This document shows positions 12,350-22,042 of a stretch of DNA of 64,000 nt, one piece after another; position 1 is the stretch's first letter; each line of letters opens with the position of its first letter. Source of the DNA: Carettochelys insculpta. Lineage: Eukaryota > Chordata > Testudines > Carettochelyidae. Both the position numbers and the translations under genes were made by a program. The stretch spans positions 47,796,001-47,860,000 of the forward strand of contig NC_134147.1 of assembly GCF_033958435.1 (NCBI RefSeq). The letters run 5' to 3'. The notes beneath the pieces are model-generated. The model was not told the origin of the DNA. It was given only the letters and a program-made list of their open reading frames with translations, and searched no databases.

Positions 12350-13262
12350 GGCTTGATGTCTAGTTAGTTAATCAGTCTCATGGCCTTTTTCTCCCCTCTC
12401 CAATTTATCAACATTTGTCATGAATTGTGGACGCCAGAATTGGACGCAGGATTCCAGCAGTGGTCACAGTGGTGCCATAGAGAAGGCTAAAATAACCAAT
12501 TTCTGCTCAGGATTCATATGTTATTGTATCCCAGGCCCACAGCAGCTCTAAGGCCACAGAATCACTTTGTGAGTTTGTGGTCAGCTGCTTACCCACCACA
12601 ACCAAAAAATCTTTCTCAAAGCCACTGACTCTCATGCTAGAACCCCTCATCCTGGAAGTCCGTCCCACGGCAGGTATACAGATTATATATGAAATCACAC
12701 ATAGTTTGCCTGAAACCAGTGTATTGAGCAATCTGCATTGTTCTGAATCAGTGATCAGTCCTCTTCATTATTTACCACTCTCCTCATATTTGTATCATCT
12801 ACAAACTTTATCAGTGATGATTTTATGTTGTCTTCCGTCTCACTCCAAAAAATGCCATATAGCTTAGGGCCAAGAACTGGTCCCTGGAGGGCTTCCCCGG
12901 AAAGAGCTCCCCATTGACCACATACATTTTGAAACCCATCAGCTAGCCAGCTTTTCAGCCGTTTAATGTGTGCCATGTTAATTAAAATGCCATACCAAGT
13001 CCAAAGGGCATTCGTCACCATCATCATCAATAACCATGGGCTCAGCGCCCGTTGGTGTCTGATGCCTCTCTCACTATTTCCTTCCCTGTCCAGTGCAGAG
13101 TGGCTTAGTTTCTGTAGACTAGCTGCACACCAATCTACTATATCATCTACCCATTCTCTGTGAGGTCTGCCTCTCCTATGCGAGCCATCCATTATGCTGA
13201 ATACATCGAGTATTACATAAACCCTATTGCCTTTACCTACCAAATTGGTAACTTCCTAAAAC
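12350..13262 (-). mobile_element. CR1-like LINE with RT region, split by another LINE
   Basis: On the minus strand this encodes a decayed reverse transcriptase. The order is a GNRVYVILDVF block (the VYLDFxKAFD region), then GILI, KSWLADG, a QGPVLGPKLYGIF block (VPQGSVLGPLLFxIF region) and KFVDDTN (the FADDT catalytic box). The two parts of the RT are separated at 13013-13200 by an unrelated LINE 3' end, after ILDVF and before NALW. 3'-ward (12350-12740) comes a diverged untranslated or C-terminal part with premature stops. FVDDT keeps the two catalytic aspartates, but the reading frame is broken elsewhere. The element is dead and 5'-truncated. Confidence 0.8.
13013..13200 (-). mobile_element. 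3' end of an RTE/R4-like LINE, nested in CR1
   Basis: Minus-strand reading gives DGSHRRGRPHREWVDDIVDWC then a short tail RHQRALSPWLL and a (TGA)n-like 3' end next to 13013. The same 3' end, including GRPHRE and the GGTGCTGAGCCCATGG stretch, occurs at 53027-53200, so both are copies of one family. It interrupts the CR1 RT between two conserved blocks, which shows that it inserted later. Extremely 5'-truncated (about 190 bp), as is common for target-primed reverse transcription. Confidence 0.8.
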
Positions 13263-15424
13263 AGAAAGATATCCTTTGAGCACATCAACACCTAAATACC
13301 TTCAAAACTCCTAGGCCTTCCTCCTACATGAGTTCTCATTCCTGGTCTGAAGTAGAAATCTCCCTGGTGATGAATTAATATTTTTGATACTACGTCAGTT
13401 GTGTTATACTATCCCAGTGAATTCCTGTGTATGCCTTTAGGATGGTTTTATTATGTGTCGCTCTACTTTTTGTGCTTGGGTAGTGGCAGTAATATATCAA
13501 GTTTTCAAGCATTTATGTTATGCAAAAAAGGGATTTAATAAAAATCGCTAAATAAAACCATAACTAGAGTTCCCTGTTCCAGACATAAGATAAGGTCAGG
13601 TATACAGCTGGGATCCAGATGGATAACCAACCCACAAGAGCTACAGTTGAAAGCTGTACACCAGAATAGAGTTTGTGTTAAAATGCCTCTGGAATTCAGC
13701 TTCTCTCTCACCCTTAATAAGACACTAGAAACATTGCTAATCAATCCAAATGACCCTAGTGTGGAAATCTATTCTATTCCTCCATGATCATATGGCTTTA
13801 TGGGGTATAATTTGGCTCTGAATTATGCCTTACGTCAGTTATAATTGAACACTGCTTCCCCTAGTATCATCAGACTGTGATGAGAACAGAAAGGTAGTGG
13901 ACATTAGAGGAATATAATCAAAATTGGCTAACTTAATTAAGGAGGACATATATTAAAATGGTGAGTCATGTTGCTCTGTTTTAGAGACAAGCCGGCTTTG
14001 TCCTTCAGGTTCTTATGCATTATGGTTCTGGCTTTTAACACAGAAAAAATGTTACACTACTCTTCCAAAGTGAGTAGTCTGTTGTTTTTAATCGAGCTCG
14101 TTTGTATGGTATGAAACATACCAATGTAAGGTGAACACTGGGCTCGGGAGGGCAGATGGGAAAGCAGAGGTGGGAGAGTTAGTTAAGGAAAACTAGCCAA
14201 ATGGTATCTGCTTTCAAAGGATATGAGACTCACCTGGCTCCTTGGAGGAGATCACCTGCTCCACGTGTATAGAAAATGGCTGTGAAGACCTTCCCAGCAG
14301 GTAGCTTCAATGTTTCTCTGTGGACATGGGTCTGTGTTTGCTGAACACAACCCCCATTAGGCTCCAGAGGAACAGAAACTGGGCCTGGACTTTGCTGGAG
14401 CTGGTCAGCAGTTTACATGGAGGCCTAGCTGAGCGCAGGAGACAAGGCCCAGAGTTTGGTAGCTGGAGGCTGAATGAAGTCTTAATCCAGCAGCCCCTCA
14501 AGTAAAAGAAGATAATTAAAGTAGTGTTAATAGCACACAGCTTTTCTTAATGAGGTCCCAGTCTTGACACAGTGATGGAAGATGATATTAGGTAAAAAAA
14601 AATTCTTTTCAGAGCCATCACTTTAATGAGATCCTAAATAATCGCTCTCCATTACAAGTACAGTTGCTATTCTTACAGCATTACCTTCAAAATTATTTCA
14701 CTGCCGGACTTCAGCCAACAGAAGGGTAAGCATTATGGCTGGGAACTTTCCTGTATGCGAGGCCAGTGGGGTGTAAAAACCAGCAACCCACAAAGCACTG
14801 TGCAGGAAATCAAGGCTGTGAGAAGCCATGAAAGTTTCCTGAAATAACATTGCCACTGGAGGATTGTATGGAACATCTCAGGGGGAGGTGTGGCCAATGT
14901 AAATCCACAGACGTGTTCTGTCCATCAAATGACTCTTGGAAACAAGGAGCCAGACCCACAGTGAAGGGATTTTGAAGCTTCTGAAGCTACGACTTGAAGA
15001 GAGAACCACGTCTGTGGCTTGCACAGGTTAAAGAGCCAGACTGTGCACATAAAATCTATGCCTGTGGGTTGTTGTCCTGTAACCCCAAAACAACCCCTGC
15101 GTGGGGTTGAAGGACTGACTCCTATTAGAGCCCCTGTCAGCTTTTGGGAGAGGGAGGTCTTGCTGAGAAGCCTATTACCAAGTCTAAAAGCTCTGTTATT
15201 TGAGCTATCAGCAGATTCATTAGATTATTGGCTTATTGTGCTCATTTCATCTTGCTGCTCGCACCTAGCCAGTTGATTCTCTCTGTCCATTGACCTCCTA
15301 TAAAATCAATTGTAACTAATTGCTTGACAATGACCACTGAGCCTAACAAGTGAAGTGGCACTCCACCAGTGCTGTGCATAACAAACCCTCCTGCTTGCTT
15401 CACACATGGTGTCCAGATTTCATT
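13263..15424. other. no gene recognised
   Basis: Non-coding sequence without repeats that I can name. Opposite-strand frames at 14307-14505 are mutual shadows and show no domain. Confidence 0.4.
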
Positions 15425-15647
15425 TCCAACAGTTTTGGGGGTTAGAGAACTTCAAAGTAGCTTGGGTACTTCGAAGCGCCCGTGGCCAGACTGCTTGCCA
15501 GCACTTTGAAGATAGCAACTTTGAAGTTCCCACAGCAAGAATTATGCTAATGAGATCCTGCATATGCAGTGCAGCACCTCATTGCTAATCACCTAGTGAG
15601 CTCATTTACATGCCTCCTTCAAAGGAGGGGGCTAGTGTAGATGAGCC
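15425..15647 (+). mobile_element. MITE fragment, TTCGAA family, one end intact
   Basis: The right end GCTAGTGTAGATGAGCC is a reversed GGCTCATCTACACTAGC terminus. The interior contains TACTTCGAAGCGCCC, CTTTGAAGTTCCC and the AATTATGCTAATGAGATCCTG, CATATGCAG and GCACCTCATTGC blocks seen in turtle MITEs. No matching left terminus is visible, so the left boundary is approximate. It belongs to a different subfamily from the three copies at 1, 46.6 and 59 kb. Confidence 0.6.
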
Positions 15648-17050
15648 TATTAAAAAAAGTATATCAGAAGCAGAAAAACCTGCTACTGCTAAACAGCCAG
15701 TGGGACTGCTGAATGAACAAGATGCTAGGGGAGCACTCCAAGATGATAAATCCATTGCAGAGGAACTAAATGAATTCTTTGCTTCAGTCTTCACCGCTGA
15801 GGATGTTAGGGAAATTCCCAAACATGAGCCATTCTTTTTAGGTGACACATCTGAGGAATTGTCCAAGATTGAGGTGTCATTAGAGGAGGTTTTGAGACAA
15901 ATTGATAAACTAAATAGTTAGAGATGATGTTCACCCAAGAGTTCTAAAAAAAACTAAAATGTGAAGTTGTGGAACTATTAACTGTGGTTTGTGATTTTTC
16001 CTTTAAATCAATTTTGTACCTATTGACTGGAAGACAGATACTTAAAAAGGGCTCTACAGGTGATCCTGACAATTACAGACCAGTATGTCAAACATCAGTA
16101 CCAGGTAAGTTACCTGAAACAATAGTAAAGAATAAAAAATTGTCAGACACACAGACAAACATAACTTGGAAAAATGTCAACATGGTTTCTATAAAGGAAA
16201 ATCATGACTTATTAGTCTGCTAGAGTTCTTTGAAATGGTCGATAAGCATGTGGACAAGGGGGATCCAGTAGATATAGTGTACTTTTATTTCCAGAAAGTC
16301 TTTGATAAGGTCCCTCACCAAAGGCTCTTAACTAAAATAAGTTATCATGGGATAAGAAGGAATGGGTTGAAAACTGGTTAAAAGACAGGAAACAAAGGGT
16401 AAGAATAAATAGTAAGTTTTAGTAATGGAAAGAGGCAACTAGTGGTGTCTCCTAAGGGTCTGTGCTGGGACCAATCCTATTCAACCTATTTATAAATGAT
16501 CTGCAAAAAAGGGGTAAACTGTTGAGTATCATCAGCAAATTTTGCCACCTCACTGTTTAAAATAGTAAAGAACAAAGTAGACTGTGAAAAGCTTCAAAAA
16601 GATCTCACAAAACTAAGTAATTGGGCAATAAAATGGCAAATAAATTTTAATGTTCATAAATGTAAAGTAATGCACATTGGAAAAAATAATCCCAACTATA
16701 CATACGAAATGATGGGGACTAATTTAGCTATAACCACTTGAGAGAGAACTTGTAGTCATTGTGGATAGCTCTCCGAAAACATCCACTCAGTGTGCTGCAG
16801 CAGTAGAATGCTAGGAATCTTTAAAAAAAAGGAATAGAGAATAAGACAGAGAATAACTTATTGCCTCTATATAAATCCACGGCATGACCACCTCTTGTAT
16901 ATTGTGTACATATTTGGTCACCTCATCTCAAAAAACATAAGTTGGCATTGGAAGAGGTTCAGAAGAGACCAAGAAAATGTTTAGGGGTTCAGAAAGGGTG
17001 TCACATGAAGAAAGATTAAAAAGACTGGGATTTTTTAGCTTAGGAAAGGA
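15648..17050 (+). mobile_element. CR1 LINE, part 1 (before the DIRS insertion)
   Basis: Plus-strand frame 15610-15921 reads as the CR1 linker between endonuclease and RT. Visible segments are KPVG-like LLNEQDARGALQDDKSIAEE, LNEFFASVFT and EEVLRQIDKLNS. Downstream, in shifted frames, come a LTGRQILKKG and PDNYRPV block, FEMVDKHVDKGDPVDIVYFYFQKVFDKVPHQRLL (RT block with the catalytic-Asp position changed to Tyr) and PKGLCWDQSYSTYL-like remains. Further on is the untranslated-like segment ending GATTAAAAAGACTGGG and TTTAGCTTAGGAAAGGAGG. Many frameshifts and stops: this is a fossil. The CR1 resumes at 21655 after the DIRS insertion. Confidence 0.85.
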
Positions 17051-17399
17051 GGACATGAAGGGGGAAGGTGTTACAGAGGCCTTTTAGGAAATGCTTGAGG
17101 GATGGGTGGGTGAAGACAGAGTGGCCTTGGATAGATGGGTAGAAGGCCGATATGGCTGCCAGGTGGATTCTAATCGTGCTAGTGGATAGATTCGTTAGCT
17201 GGAGGTGGAGTAAGTGAGTGAGTATGTGCAGGATCCCCACGAGCATGGGATCGAACGGTTGGGAGAGGCACCAGGCTGTGAAGCATTGCCATTTTTGTAA
17301 GTAGGTCTCTCTCACTGCAGGATGCCTGCTGTTCTTGAGGATTGTTTGGACCCAACATGGACAATGCAGCTCTGCGTCCATCAGACCATCAGGAACCAC
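17051..17399 (-). pseudogene. tyrosine recombinase, core-binding part only (DIRS)
   Basis: The frame reads RHPAVRETYLQKWQCFTAWC, then STSTIRIHLAAISAFYPSIQ and HPSLKHFLKGLCNTFPL. This matches the SAM-like core-binding region that precedes the catalytic domain in DIRS recombinases (helix with YxxKWxxFxxWC, then STIRxHLAAISAFH and HPxxxxFLKG). The catalytic Arg...His-x-x-Arg...Tyr domain that should follow is missing because the element stops at the CR1 junction. Family knowledge: the enzyme integrates the circular cDNA by recombination. This copy cannot. Confidence 0.75.
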
Positions 17400-17797
17400 A
17401 TGTGAAGGTGAAGGCAGTCAAGGGCTGTGTGGTGAATGGACCCGTTCTACAGCGTTAGGAGTGAGGAGATGGGAGGAAGGAGACGTGGGAGACATCTGGA
17501 CAGCGGTAAACATTCTGAGAACCAGGTCTGTCTGGCCTATCTGCAGGCTAGTAGTATAACCCAAGCCCTGTCCTGCTTTATCTTGACCAAGACCCTGTGA
17601 ATAAGAGGCACCAGTGTGAATGTATATGCTAAAAGTACATTCCATGGTAGGTTGAATGCATCCCCCAGTGAACTGCGGCCTAATCCATATCTGGAGCAAT
17701 AGATGGGGCACAGTGTGTTGCCAGCTGTAGCAAACAGATCCACAATTGGGGATCCCTATTCACAGAAGATGTGGCAGATAGTGGATCTGTTGATTTC

Positions 17798-18375
17798 CTA
17801 CTCATGCTCAAAAGGGAAATGGCAGCCAAGGTCGTCCGCAAGTACCTTGTTCTTGCCTGGTGTGTAGGCCACCATCAGGTGGATTTGTCGAGGGGAATGA
17901 ACCACTCCCACAGTTACATTGCTTCTTGACAGAAGCCCTGTTAGTTGATGTAGTGCATTGTTGCTGTATTGCCCATCATTATGTGGACCGTGTTGTTGGA
18001 GATCTGCATGGATTTCTCCATGCAGACATACCCAACTGTTCTCAGTTCTAGGAAGCTGATGTGCTTGTGATATTTGTCTGCTGACCATGTTCCCTGGACC
18101 AGGTGTAGGCACCCCAAACCAGTAAGGAAGCATCCATCGTAATCGTAATAGTTGGAGAGGGTCTCTGGAAAGGAACCTCTGTGCATACTCTCTGAGGCTG
18201 CATCCACTAACTGAGGGAGTCCCTGACTGTAGCTGGGACACTCGGTGTTTTGTTCAGCAGATGGACATGGGGCCTGAACACTGCTCTGAATGAGGCCTGC
18301 AGTGGTCTCATCTGGAAGAGTGCATGGGGCACAACTGAGATCTCTGCTGCCAGGTGGCCGAGGGGACACGGACAT
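17798..18375 (-). pseudogene. RNase H domain (DIRS), frameshifted
   Basis: Two overlapping minus frames carry successive parts. One gives a DGCFLTGLGCLHLVQGTWSA stretch (position of the TDASxxGWGA motif), HISFLELRTVGYVC (the LELRAV helix) and IMMGNTATMHYIN (position of DNTTxxxYIN; the Asp is replaced). The other gives HLMVAYTPGKNKVLADDLGCHF (the YxPGxxNxxADxLSR motif). The frame change between 17941 and 18241 is a real frameshift relative to the family order. RNase H degrades the RNA strand of the RNA:DNA hybrid. With the Asp changes and frameshift this copy should be inactive. Confidence 0.75.
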
Positions 18376-18411
18376 TGCCTGGCACTTACACTGTGACGTG
18401 AGGACAAGGTC

Positions 18412-19140
18412 TCAGACTGACTGTAATCTGTGTTGAGGCAGCGAGGCTGTGGTTGTCTGGCAATCCAAAAGTAGTCCTATGAACTCGAGTGTGCAGGCTG
18501 GTGTCAGGGTGCACTTTGGCAGGTTTATACATAGACCCAGATCAGAGAACAGCGTTCTGGTTAAAGCTGTTGCCCATTGGTTCTGAGCTAAGGACTGGCC
18601 CTTTATTAGGCAGTCAGCTAGGTAGGGAAATATCATTATTCCACTTTTTCTTAGATATGCAGTGACCACTGCTAGGACCTTTGAGAAGACCCTTGGTGCT
18701 GTGCAGTTGCTGAAGGGTAGCACCCTGTATTGGAAGTGTCCTTTTGCTATCAACAATCTGAGGAATTGTGTGTGTGATGCATGAATGGTGACATGAAAAT
18801 AAGCGTCCTACAGGTCAACAGGGGACAGCCAATCCCCTTTCTGTAGTGCACGGATGATTGTGGCTAATGTTACCATCTTCAATCTTTGACAAAGCACATA
18901 CCAGTGGAGATTTCTGAGATCTAGTATGGGTCTCCAACTCCTCATTTTCTCCTGCCTGAGGAAGTATTGTGAGTAGAAGCCCCTCCCTCTGTGCTCAGTG
19001 GGTACCTTGTTATGGCCTCCAGCTGTAGGAGAAGCTGTGTCTCTTGCAGGAGCACAGTCTTGTGAGAAGGGTCCCTGAAAAGGGACGGGGATGGGGTCTG
19101 GAGATGAATGGAATGATGGAACCAGTGTGTACAATCTCTA
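18412..19140 (-). pseudogene. reverse transcriptase (DIRS), stop plus mutated YLDD
   Basis: The N-terminal block SWRPILDLRNLHWYV, KMVTLATIIRALQKGDW and SPVDL is followed by an in-frame TAG at 18808-18810, where the family has Lys (VDLKDAYFHV). The frame then continues with DAYFHV, GHFQYRVLPFSNCTAPRVFSK, LAVVTAYLRKSG and FPYLADCLIKG, ending with CTLTPACTLEFIGLLLD. The active-site box is therefore YLAD rather than YLDD, so one catalytic aspartate has become Ala. With one nonsense codon and one catalytic substitution the region is otherwise well preserved over about 240 codons. This suggests the copy is not very old. Confidence 0.85.
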
Positions 19141-19616
19141 AGACCCACTTGTCGGTGGTGGTGGCTTGCCTTGCAAAGTAGAATGCTACTAGCCTTGAGT
19201 CAAAGATAATGTGTGGCTGGGCCTGAAATCTGCCTGCTATGGGGGCCATCTGACTCTCGACCAAATCTTCCAAATGACTGGCAGTCCAGAGCCTGCTGGT
19301 GCGGAGACTGGTCTGTAGTCTGTTTCCTCCTTGATTGTTTCTGAAGTCGTCCATTATCACAGTGTCTGTTGCTGAATGGAGATGGTTTGTACTTATAACT
19401 AAATTTTCTGTTTTGTTTACATTTTGTAGCAACTGTTTGGATGCCTAGGGTTTGTAATGCGACCCGTGAATCTTTGAGAGAGTGAAGTGCCTCATTAGTG
19501 CTTTCAGCAAAGAGTCAAGACATTTCTAAGGGAAGATTCTCACCGGTGGTTTGGACATCTCTAGGAAAAATCGGACAGTTGCAGCCAGGACGCTTGATGC
19601 ATGACCATCGCTGTCG
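19141..19616 (-). other. DIRS spacer between gag and RT
   Basis: Minus frame 19010-19432 overlaps the RT start and continues a low-complexity, Asn/Arg/Ser-rich linker (for example GGNRLQTSLRTSRLW). It probably belongs to the gag C-terminus or a second frame of the element. No domain is visible. Confidence 0.45.
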
Positions 19617-20919
19617 TTAAGGACCCAGTGGAAGTATCTGCTGCATCCAGAGCTGATTGTTAAGCTGTCCTTGAAATGAGTGAGCCCTCTCCCATGAGGG
19701 CTTTGTATTGATCTCTTTTGTTATCTTCGCATCCAGCTTCTTCCACTCTTTGTCTCCTAGGGTGGATCTGGTATTCTGTTGTCTACCCCTCTGATTCATG
19801 GCCTCGACTATCAGTGAGTTATAGGGTAGGTGGGAGCAGAAAAACTCAGCCTCCTTTGAGGCCACATAGTACTTTTGGTCCAGCCTCTCTGATGTTGGGG
19901 ACTGAAGGCTGGAACGCTCCAGAGAAGCCTGGCTGGATCCAGAAGAGCTTCATTAATTGGTACTGCCACTCTGTTCTGGTGGATGAATGTAAATTATTAG
20001 TCCACTTGTGATGTGTACCCTTCAGGGCTGAGAGGGACATCTCAAGCCTGTCTGAGACACTCCTGCAGTGATCTTGAAAGGTCCTGGAGTCATCACGCGA
20101 GAGGGCAGAGCGTGGTTGTATCGTCGAGACTGTGGAGGACCATGAGGGAGAAAATTGTGATGGAAGTGGGGAATTCAATCAGTCACCTCCCCTAGTGTCA
20201 GTCCCATAGTCCTCGGCCTCTGAAAACTCCAACCTGTCCAGAGACTGAATACTCAGGGGTCCAGGTCTGATCAGAGGCAGAGGCAGAGGCAGAGGTTGAG
20301 GTAATGGCTGATGTCAAAACACCACCCAGGGATCCCAGTAAGGCCAGCTAGGTGGGAGCACCCACAGCTGTTGCCACTGCTGTAATTGTACTAGCTTGGA
20401 TGAAGATTTCCCCATGACTGTCTGAGAAGGAACGTCATCACCTGAGTTGGAGGACCCTGAATCCGAAGCCTCAGTGAGCGAATGTGAAAGTCTGGAGCCA
20501 TGTAAGGAGCCTTCACTAAGCAGAGGGGTGCCCAGCCCTGAGGTGACAGAGAGCTCCCCGCAGTGGTCTACTACGGCATAAATGGTGCGGGGGGGCATCA
20601 GGACCCCCCGCACTGCCAGCACCAAGAGGCCAGAAGTGGCTATAACTTTCCTAGGAGCTTTTACATGCTTCAGCAGTGCTGGTTTCTCAGTACTAGCAGT
20701 TGCCAGCACTGGTGGATTGCTCGCAGAAGCTGGCTTTCTCTCTTTCTTCTCTGGCTTACTATGCAGTGCCAGGACAGTGGCTGTGTCAAAGAGCCTCACT
20801 GTCTTGTGTGAGTTTGGGTGCACCCCCTCCTTCTGCTGCCTTTTTGGAGAAGCACTGGAGGCTGCTCCCTTAGCATGAGGGAGGGGAGCAGCGCAGTGCT
20901 TGGAGTTGGTCAGTTTCAT
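19617..20919 (-). pseudogene. gag-like ORF1 (DIRS), broken
   Basis: Three minus frames give consecutive pieces. 20919-20314 is a Lys/Ser/Pro-rich segment with an acidic DSGSSNSGDDVPSQ stretch. 20178-19846 has the SRDDSRTFQDHCRSVSDRLEMSL helix and a KLFWIQPGF region. 19865-19617 has the KEAEFFCSHLPYNSLIVEAM motif followed by DKEWKKLDAK. The order and the EFF...PLPNSxIVEA motif match the gag-like first ORF of vertebrate DIRS elements as I remember it. Function is by family: nucleic-acid binding and particle assembly. Stops between the pieces show that it is not translated as one protein. A (AGGCAG) microsatellite lies near 20272-20295. Confidence 0.65.
20272..20295 (+). repeat. (AGGCAG)n microsatellite
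   Basis: About four tandem CAGAGG/AGGCAG units inside the DIRS gag-like region. Confidence 0.9.
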
Positions 20920-21654
20920 CGCCGGGGAGAGAGACCCCAGGCAGTGGAAGATCTGTTCTTAGCTACAGGGGATTTCCCCTTACCTCTAGGGCTTGTCGCC
21001 ATCAAAGCCCTGTCAGAGATCTCAACCCCTGTGGACTATGCCTGAGCCTGGAGGTCTTGCGATCTGTCCGTGTGAGAGCCTGCTCTGTCTGCCAGACCCA
21101 GAGCTGTTGCTGACTTGCTCTCCTGGACTGTTTAGTCAGTCTTCCACACCGAGAGAGGCTTTCTGTGTTGTGCTGCTGACCCAGACACTGTATGCTTAGA
21201 CTGGCCATCGGAAATGTCACATGCGAAGCACTTCTGAAAACCCCGCGAGCTGGGCACGAGTGAAACTGATGAGACTGGCTGCGCTATGAAGCGGCGCCGC
21301 TGAAAGCAGCTGGAACTGCTTTGAAAAAAATGCCTCTGAGGCTTTCCCTCATCGTCTGCTTGTTCCTCATTTAAAGTAGTGGTTTTGCCTTTGGTTTCTT
21401 TTCTCTCGTCTATTTTTTTTTCAAGTGACTGATGGAGGGACAGTTGCTTGTGACCGAAACTGGTGGCAATCGAAGAAGAACTGAGAGACCAGCTGCCAGC
21501 ATGTGCATAGTGAGTGCCACAGGCATTTCATGCCTGTGCCCTGTGCATGTATGAGCAGCCAGGAGAGACTCTGCTACACAAAAGTCTTCAGCCCACGGGT
21601 GCCACGGCACTGATGCACGTAAGGTGGAGCACCCCTGGGGGCCCTCGAAGAAGA
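20920..21654 (-). other. DIRS 5' leader and terminal region
   Basis: Upstream of the gag-like frame in element orientation. It carries two copies of a TTCTTCGA-type motif: CGAAGAAGAACTGAGAGACC at 21470 and CTCGAAGAAGAAC at 21644 on the plus strand. Such motifs are typical of the ends of vertebrate DIRS elements. The region 21415-21650 probably contains the terminal repeat and leader. Exact terminus 21645-21655, blurred because AGAACT is shared with the CR1 flank. Confidence 0.55.
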
Positions 21655-22042
21655 ACTAGGGGGTCACCAAATAAAATTAATGGTTAGCAGGTTTAAAACT
21701 TCCAGAAGGAAGTTTTTTCCACACAGTGCATGGGACACCTGTGGAACTATTTGTCAGAGGAGGTTGTGAAAACCAAGACCTGAACAGGGTTCAAAAAGGA
21801 ACGGGATAAATTCATGGAGGTTAGATCCATCCATGGCTATTAGGCGGGATAGCTGGGAATGGTTTCCCTGGCCCCAGTTTGTCAGAGGTTGGAAATGGAT
21901 GTTAGAAGAGCGATCACTTTGGTGATTACCTGTCCTGTTCGCTCTCTCTGGGACATCAGGCACTGGTCTCTGTCAGAAGATACTGGGCTTGATGGACCTT
22001 TGGTCTAACCCAATGTGGCCGTTCTGACGTTCTTATGTAAGA
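21655..22042 (+). mobile_element. CR1 LINE, part 2 (after the DIRS insertion)
   Basis: Continuation of the CR1 begun at 15648. Recognisable blocks are GGGGTCACCAAATAAAATTAATGG, CACACAGTGCATG, CTGTGGAACTATTTGTCAGAGG, GGGTTCAAAAAGGAACGGGATAAATTCATGGAGG, CCATGGCTATTAG and TGATTACCTGTCCTGTTC. It ends with CTGGGCTTGATGGACCTTTGGTCTAACCCAATGTGGCCGTTC and a GTTCTTATGT end. Complete 3' end. Confidence 0.92.

Larger units (their letters stand above)
17051..21654 (-). mobile_element. DIRS-like tyrosine-recombinase retrotransposon
   Basis: A 4.6-kb minus-strand element. From its 5' side (right) it has a leader, a gag-like region (about 20919 to 19617), RT (19140 to 18412), RNase H (18375 to 17798) and the N-terminal part of a tyrosine recombinase (17399 to 17051). 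The gag, RT, RH, YR order without an integrase or aspartic-protease block matches DIRS-type elements. It splits a CR1: the sequence before 17051 (GCTTAGGAAAGGAGG) and after 21655 (AGAACTAGGGGGTCACC) are consecutive CR1 parts with roughly 80 bp of CR1 missing. The recombinase catalytic domain is absent, so the copy is truncated at its 3' end. All frames are broken. Confidence 0.85.

Noticed and set aside
12755..13243. 162-codon minus frame as a novel fused protein
   Set aside because: It is two LINE pieces joined by insertion: CR1 RT interrupted by an RTE/R4-like 3' end.
20314..20919. 201-codon minus frame as a host gene
   Set aside because: Position and composition place it as the gag-like part of the DIRS element; upstream and downstream blocks are DIRS too.
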